DNA of 64,000 nt from Elusimicrobiota bacterium (lineage in GTDB: Bacteria > Elusimicrobiota > Elusimicrobia > UBA1565 > UBA9628). Made by a program: the position numbers and the translations under genes. Where the stretch lies: assembly GCA_028868375.1 (NCBI GenBank), contig JAGWUP010000001.1, forward strand, positions 1-64,000, given 5' to 3'. The notes beneath the pieces were generated by a model. That model made no database searches. It was not told the origin of the DNA and saw only the letters and a list, made by a program, of their open reading frames with translations. This document shows positions 62,843 through 64,000 of the stretch, one piece after another. Positions within the stretch are counted from its first letter, which is position 1; every line of letters begins with the position of its first letter.

Positions 62843-63528
62843 CGCTTCGTCTCCGTCGGCCGGAACCGCTCGAAGCGCTCCGGGGTGCCCAAATCCGCCA
62901 AGATTCCGACGAGCGGGCAGCCGGCCAGCGGCAGGCCGCGGCGCAGGGCCTCCGGGAAAACGTCCCGCCCGAAGTCGCTGGGGCGCTTGTCCGGCGCCAG
63001 ATCGAGCAGGGAAGGCCTGACGATCCAGACCGCCGCCAAGGCCAGGTCGCCGCCGCGTAAGCCCTCCGGGTCTCGGTAGATCGCGCAAACGCGCCAGCCC
63101 TCCAAGCGCGCCAGGTCCGAATCGCGGGGATGATCCGTCCTCAATAGCGCCAGCGTGGCGCCAGCCTCCGGGTGGTCGCCGTGGCCGCGTAAAAGCGGAG
63201 CCAACTCCAGATCGGGATAGAGATCGCCGTAGACGACGAGGGCGTCCTGGTCCAGCCGCAGGTCCTTGACGCAGCCGGCGGTGCCGCGCGGCTGCGTCTC
63301 CACGCAATAGCGCAAGTCCAGCCCCCAGCGCTTGCCGGCGCCGCAATAGGAGCGGATCGCCTCGGCCTTGTGGCCCAGGCAGAGGGCGACCGTCGAGAAG
63401 CCGGCGTTCTTGAGCCATCTCAGTTGATGATCGATCAAGGGCTTGCCGGCCACCGCAAGCAGCGCCTTGGGCAGCGCCTCGCCGCCCATCCGCGTGCCCA
63501 GGCCCCCGGCCACGATGACAGGCAACAT
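62839..63528 (-). CDS. hddC: Heptose-1-phosphate nucleotidyltransferase (HddC-like)
   Basis: A 229-residue sugar nucleotidyltransferase. It has IVAGGLGTRMGGEALPKALL (the pyrophosphorylase signature with its Lys), GKPLIDHQLRWL, VVYGDLYPDLEL (metal Asp) and the C-terminal DLGTPERFERF. It should activate manno-heptose-1-P, probably with GTP given the HddA context. The frame is open from TTG 63579, but ATG 63528, 8 bp after TATACT, is the likely start. Confidence 0.9.
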   Translation of the reverse strand: MLPVIVAGGLGTRMGGEALPKALLAVAGKPLIDHQLRWLKNAGFSTVALCLGHKAEAIRSYCGAGKRWGLDLRYCVETQPRGTAGCVKDLRLDQDALVVYGDLYPDLELAPLLRGHGDHPEAGATLALLRTDHPRDSDLARLEGWRVCAIYRDPEGLRGGDLALAAVWIVRPSLLDLAPDKRPSDFGRDVFPEALRRGLPLAGCPLVGILADLGTPERFERFRPTETKR

Positions 63529-63536
63529 TGCGCGGC

Positions 63537-63542
63537 AGTATA
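63537..63542 (-). promoter_or_regulatory. Extended -10 before hddC
   Basis: TGA-TATACT on the minus strand, 8 bp before ATG 63528. The TGA is the stop codon of the phosphatase gene upstream, so hddC onwards may have its own promoter. Confidence 0.5.
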
Positions 63543-64000
63543 TCAAAAACCTTTCCAGTACCCCCGGGCCGCGAGCCAACGCGCGGCCGCGGCGAGGTTT
63601 TTGAAGGCGCGGCGGGGGCGTACCCGGAACCTGCCGTCCCGTCCCCCCTTTCCGGTGCGCACCAAGAGGCCGACGCAGCCGGCGTTGCGGGCGGTCTTTA
63701 AGTCCGTCGTGGTGTCGCCGACGAAATAGCTGCGCGAAACGTCCAGCTTCAGACGACGCGCGGCTTCCTTAATAAGGGCCGTCCGGGGCTTGCGGCAGGC
63801 GCAGCCGTCCCGGGGACCGTGCGGACAGACAAAGAGCCCGTCCAGGCGCGCCCCTCGATCCCGCAGCTCGCGCCTCAAGCGCGCGTGGACCCGCGCCAAG
63901 GTCGACAATGACAGATAGCCGCGCGCCACGCCGGACTGATTGGTGATCACGACGACGCGCCAGCCGGAGCGGCGCAGCAGGCGGACGGCCTGCGCCGCGC
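63543..64000 (-). CDS. gmhB: HAD-family heptose-bisphosphate phosphatase (5' end outside the window)
   Basis: The C-terminal 150 or so residues of a HAD phosphatase. Motif II is in VVITNQSGVARG, the zinc-loop cysteines and His are in CPHGPRDGCACRKP, and motif IV is SYFVGDTTTDLKTARNAG. This is the GmhB/HisB-N type, which removes the C7 phosphate of heptose-1,7-bisphosphate. The N-terminal DxDxT motif lies beyond the window edge. Its stop is 15 bp from the hddC start; the gene order gmhB-hddC-hddA-gmhA gives the complete route. Confidence 0.9.
   Translation of the reverse strand, partial: AAQAVRLLRRSGWRVVVITNQSGVARGYLSLSTLARVHARLRRELRDRGARLDGLFVCPHGPRDGCACRKPRTALIKEAARRLKLDVSRSYFVGDTTTDLKTARNAGCVGLLVRTGKGGRDGRFRVRPRRAFKNLAAAARWLAARGYWKGF

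Overview
The window is about 64 kb of dense, very GC-rich (clearly above 60%) chromosomal DNA from a Gram-negative-type (diderm) bacterium. It encodes lipoproteins, a giant outer-membrane SprA-like protein, a bifunctional PBP1A, an arabinose-5-phosphate isomerase (Kdo supply) and a complete manno-heptose activation set. The gene mix and the very high GC would fit a high-GC Elusimicrobiota lineage, but no phylogenetic marker here proves that, so the phylum is an inference. No rRNA, tRNA, CRISPR array, transposase or prophage gene was seen.

Layout. 1-2.6 kb: the end of a small inverted-repeat element, then an ECF sigma factor, a small membrane protein (possible anti-sigma) and a bactofilin-like/RDD membrane protein. 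2.6-3.15 kb: an Hsp20 gene with two CIRCE-like operators around a sigma70-type promoter, ended by a strong terminator. 3.2-13.7 kb: a polysaccharide operon (glycosyltransferase-flippase fusion, KdsD, membrane GT-GT4 fusion, O-antigen ligase/polymerase, polyprenyl-phosphate sugar transferase, DegT aminotransferase, GT4). 13.7-19.5 kb: the 1,897-residue SprA-like protein behind its own promoter. 19.7-26.1 kb, leftward: methyltransferase, exported nucleotidyltransferase-like protein, two lipoproteins and PBP1A. 26.1-31.2 kb: ComF, a second inverted-repeat element, a cytosolic histidine kinase, and the UDP-glucose dehydrogenase/UDP-xylose synthase pair. 31.2-42 kb: RecQ-like helicase, secreted protein, glucan phosphorylase, DJ-1 protein, hydroxyacid dehydrogenase, Dus, DUF1015 and NadD-YqeK. 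42-47 kb: LytR_C protein, RsfS, ArgS, a histidine kinase, CcdA, a TlpA-like thioredoxin and DUF1207. 47.1-47.4 kb: a third element. 47.4-54 kb: MutS and MutL, then convergent QueE, QueC and a DnaQ-like exonuclease. 54-64 kb: a second envelope-glycan region (FAD oxidoreductase, WecA/MraY-type transferase, three further glycosyltransferases and membrane sugar transferases) and, leftward from the right edge, GmhB-HddC-HddA-GmhA plus a GT2, which together can make nucleotide-activated manno-heptose.

Two short-repeat families stand out. The first has three copies (1-208, 26857-27124, 47133-47357). These are MITE-like elements with about 31-bp terminal inverted repeats, TAA target duplications and internal hairpins that differ by compensating changes. 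The second is a REP-like hairpin family (19471-19537, 38989-39012, 60470-60536) that starts inside a stop codon. In addition, many genes at transcription-unit starts have a -10 hexamer exactly 6 bp (sometimes 8) before the start codon and no Shine-Dalgarno sequence, which points to widespread leaderless transcription. Reading frames inside operons usually overlap by 4 bp (GTGA or ATGA).
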